From positions 1-21,462 of the forward strand of contig CAJVPP010001242.1 of the NCBI GenBank assembly GCA_910592005.1: DNA of 21,462 nt, given 5' to 3'. Source of the DNA: Funneliformis mosseae. Its lineage: Eukaryota; Glomeromycota; Glomeromycetes; Glomerales; Glomeraceae. This document shows positions 20,429 through 21,462 of this stretch, one piece after another. Every line of letters starts with the position of its first letter. Position 1 is the stretch's first letter. The notes beneath the pieces were generated by a model, which was not told where the DNA came from, did no database searches, and worked only from the letters and a program-made list of their open reading frames with translations. A program made the translations under genes and the position numbers.

Positions 20429-20436
20429 TAGGCAGT
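20429..20436. repeat. Right 8-bp target-site duplication of the hAT-type element
   Basis: TAGGCAGT, partner of CAGGCAGT at 19310-19317. Confidence 0.75.
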
Positions 20437-20982
20437 AAATCACTAAGTTTTAACTAAAGTATTAAACTGCTTCTAATAATCAGATTATGTTTAAGTTCAT
20501 CATTAAATGCTGTATTAGTTTGATATACAAAATAAAAAAATGTGGTTATTTTTTAACAATCACTTAAGATTCCTTTTGTCCACTTAATACTAATAATATT
20601 AGATGTAATAAGATTTAATAAATATGTAATATAATGAATTAGAATAATTCATAGAAATTCTTGATTGATTGCTCTAATTGCTACTTATATAGTTGCCTAT
20701 CTATCAACTACAATAGCTGCAAAATGTTTTGATCCAATTTCTTCAATTGAATTTTCCATTGTACTTATATTAAAACTACTAGTATATAAATAATCAGAGA
20801 CATCAACAATTAAATAAATATATTATTTGTGATCTGATGTAATTATTATAATAATATATATGGATTTTCTATGCTGATTTATCCATCTGTCTATTGTTGC
20901 AAAAAATAATATAATTAATTCAATTATTATAAAATAAATAAATATTATTAAATATTAAAACTGAAACTTTACCTAAAGTAAG

Positions 20983-21143
20983 TTTTATTATTTTTAAGAA
21001 TTTCATTAGTATTACAGTAGCGATCATAAGTATCTGACCACCTGAGATCATCCAAAATTATTATATAACTACCCCTTAAATTTTCTAAAAATATAATGTA
21101 ATACAATACATGATCACCTGTAAATTTATAAGTATCAATAATA
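20983..21143 (-). pseudogene. Exon-like open fragment, family unrecognised
   Basis: The minus strand is open over the whole fragment: IIDTYKFTGDHVLYYIIFLE, NLRGSYIIILDDLRWSDTYD, RYCNTNEILKNNKTYFR. It ends at a plausible donor GTAAAG (20982). The composition is balanced and contains two rare CG-containing codons, so it looks like real code. Upstream it is cut by the start of the Tc1 element at 21144. It could be the exon before the hAT TIDRW exon (about 80 bases away across a possible intron whose acceptor AG may have become AA), but it does not resemble the hAT N-terminus I know. It could equally be a relic of another gene. Confidence 0.45.
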
Positions 21144-21462
21144 CAAAAAAAATTTAGATGATCATCAAACTTTCGTTTGAAAAATGGAACTTTCTTTAGA
21201 GAAATGATATGAAATTGTCTTTTTACATGAACACTCAGCTAGTCCAAAGTTTAGTTTTAGATTTATTGCTAAACAGATACGTTGTAGTAAATCTACAGCT
21301 ATTTATTGAGTTAAAAGATATCATGAAAATCGGGACTTAAGTACTTCAGAAAGACTAGGGCGATCTTGTATAATATCTGTGAAACAAGATGATAAGATTG
21401 TAAAGATGGCAGAGAAAGAACATAATATAACAGCCATTCAAATACAAGAAAAAATGGAAGAA
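21144..21462 (+). mobile_element. Tc1/mariner element, left part, truncated by window edge
   Basis: A TA at 21142-21143 is followed by CAAAAAAAATTTAGATGATC, a plausible terminal repeat, and the transposase start codon comes 40 bases later. The right end is outside the window, so the terminal repeat could not be confirmed by its partner. Confidence 0.55.
21184..21462 (+). pseudogene. Tc1-like transposase N-terminus, two TGA codons, partial
   Basis: From ATG 21184 one frame covers all 93 codons to the window end. It shows MELSLEK-stop-YEIVFLHEH, a first helix-turn-helix (FIAKQIRCSKSTAIY-stop-VKRYHEN), the GRPR-hook-like ERLGRSCIISVKQDD and a second HTH start (IVKMAEKEHNITAIQIQEKM). This is the DNA-binding half of a Tc1 transposase. 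The two interruptions are both TGA: at 21205, where related proteins often have Arg (CGA to TGA), and at 21307, where Trp is expected (TGG to TGA). No frameshift is seen, so this copy is less decayed than the one at 12335-13686 and belongs to a different Tc1 subfamily. Confidence 0.85.

Larger units (their letters stand above)
17963..20900 (-). pseudogene. hAT-superfamily transposase gene, broken and split by an insertion
   Basis: Minus-strand reading from 20900: TIDRWINQHRKSIY (catalytic Asp of the IDGWT motif), a one-base frameshift near 20822, VDVSDYLYTSSFNISTMENS, IEEIGSKHFAAIVVD (second Asp), then INQEFL and KGILSDC to 20437. The element 19318-20428 interrupts here; the frame resumes at 19317. 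Introns follow at 19069-19263 (GTAATT...AG), 18721-18818 (GTAAGA...AG) and 18343-18422 (GTAAGA...AG). Between them lie KVIKEILNIILNLEFKKNC, AQFDSNLFILKYFFHLYYK, KYPYDKLFNLQDGSVLNW, IQKIAFKLALIIPH and the dimerisation motif VAVKRVFSILSWLTQ, ending at TAA 17963. The catalytic Glu of the ACER motif is Lys. Stops again sit at expected Trp and Gln codons. The N-terminal zinc finger is not recognised. Confidence 0.8.

Noticed and set aside
12516..21462. TGA as a sense codon for Trp (alternative genetic code or an endobacterial origin)
   Set aside because: Expected Trp positions are also TAG and TAA, TGG is used for Trp in pol, Tc1 and hAT remnants, and many TGA codons sit where Arg is expected. Introns and eukaryotic transposons exclude a Mollicutes origin.

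Overview
The window is very A+T-rich eukaryotic DNA, roughly four-fifths A+T by eye. It holds no gene that is intact by eye; it is a graveyard of transposable elements and decayed host-type genes. Introns with GTAAGT/GTAAGA...AG borders, Tc1/mariner, hAT and Ty3/gypsy elements, and one uncharacterised protein family (PB1-like part, FKWYC...NLSI-x-AKSI core, SIDEFF tail) together suggest an early-diverging fungus. From memory of that family, the best guess is an arbuscular mycorrhizal fungus (Glomeromycotina, Rhizophagus-like). This is an inference and was not checked by any search.

Layout. 76-117: terminal repeat of a Tc1/mariner-like element that lies mostly off the left edge. 1275-1383: short pogo-like MITE with a perfect internal hairpin. 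1418-8997: complete but dead Ty3/gypsy retrotransposon with two ~590-bp LTRs, primer-binding site, gag with three zinc knuckles, pol (PR, Cys-rich linker, RT, RNase H, IN) and an extra 150-codon reading frame between integrase and the 3' LTR. 8998-12330: AT-rich DNA with a decayed dispersed repeat and a long decayed minus-strand coding tract I do not recognise. 12335-13686: full-length Tc1/mariner element with TIRs and TA duplication, transposase destroyed. 14224-15414: decayed DDE_3-type transposase gene. 15474-15655: dispersed repeat, the better preserved sister of 9551-9730. 15730-17563 (minus): decayed multi-exon gene of the family above. 17963-20900 (minus): decayed hAT transposase gene, split by a 1.1-kb hAT-type non-autonomous element (19318-20428) that carries about thirteen 52-bp tandem repeats. 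20983-21143 (minus): short open exon-like fragment, unrecognised. 21144-21462: 5' part of another Tc1 element, running off the right edge.

A common theme is one-directional decay. Nearly all breaks in the coding remnants are C-to-T or G-to-A changes: Arg CGA to TGA, Gln CAA/CAG to TAA/TAG, Trp TGG to TAG/TGA/TAA, catalytic Asp to Asn and Glu to Lys. The two dispersed-repeat copies differ in the same way. This fits cytosine-methylation deamination or a RIP-like process acting on repeats. The finds most worth a second look are the extra gypsy ORF overlapping the end of pol, the nested hAT-in-hAT insertion with its 8-bp target duplication, the loss of all three catalytic residues of the Tc1 transposase by transitions, and the unrecognised decayed genes.
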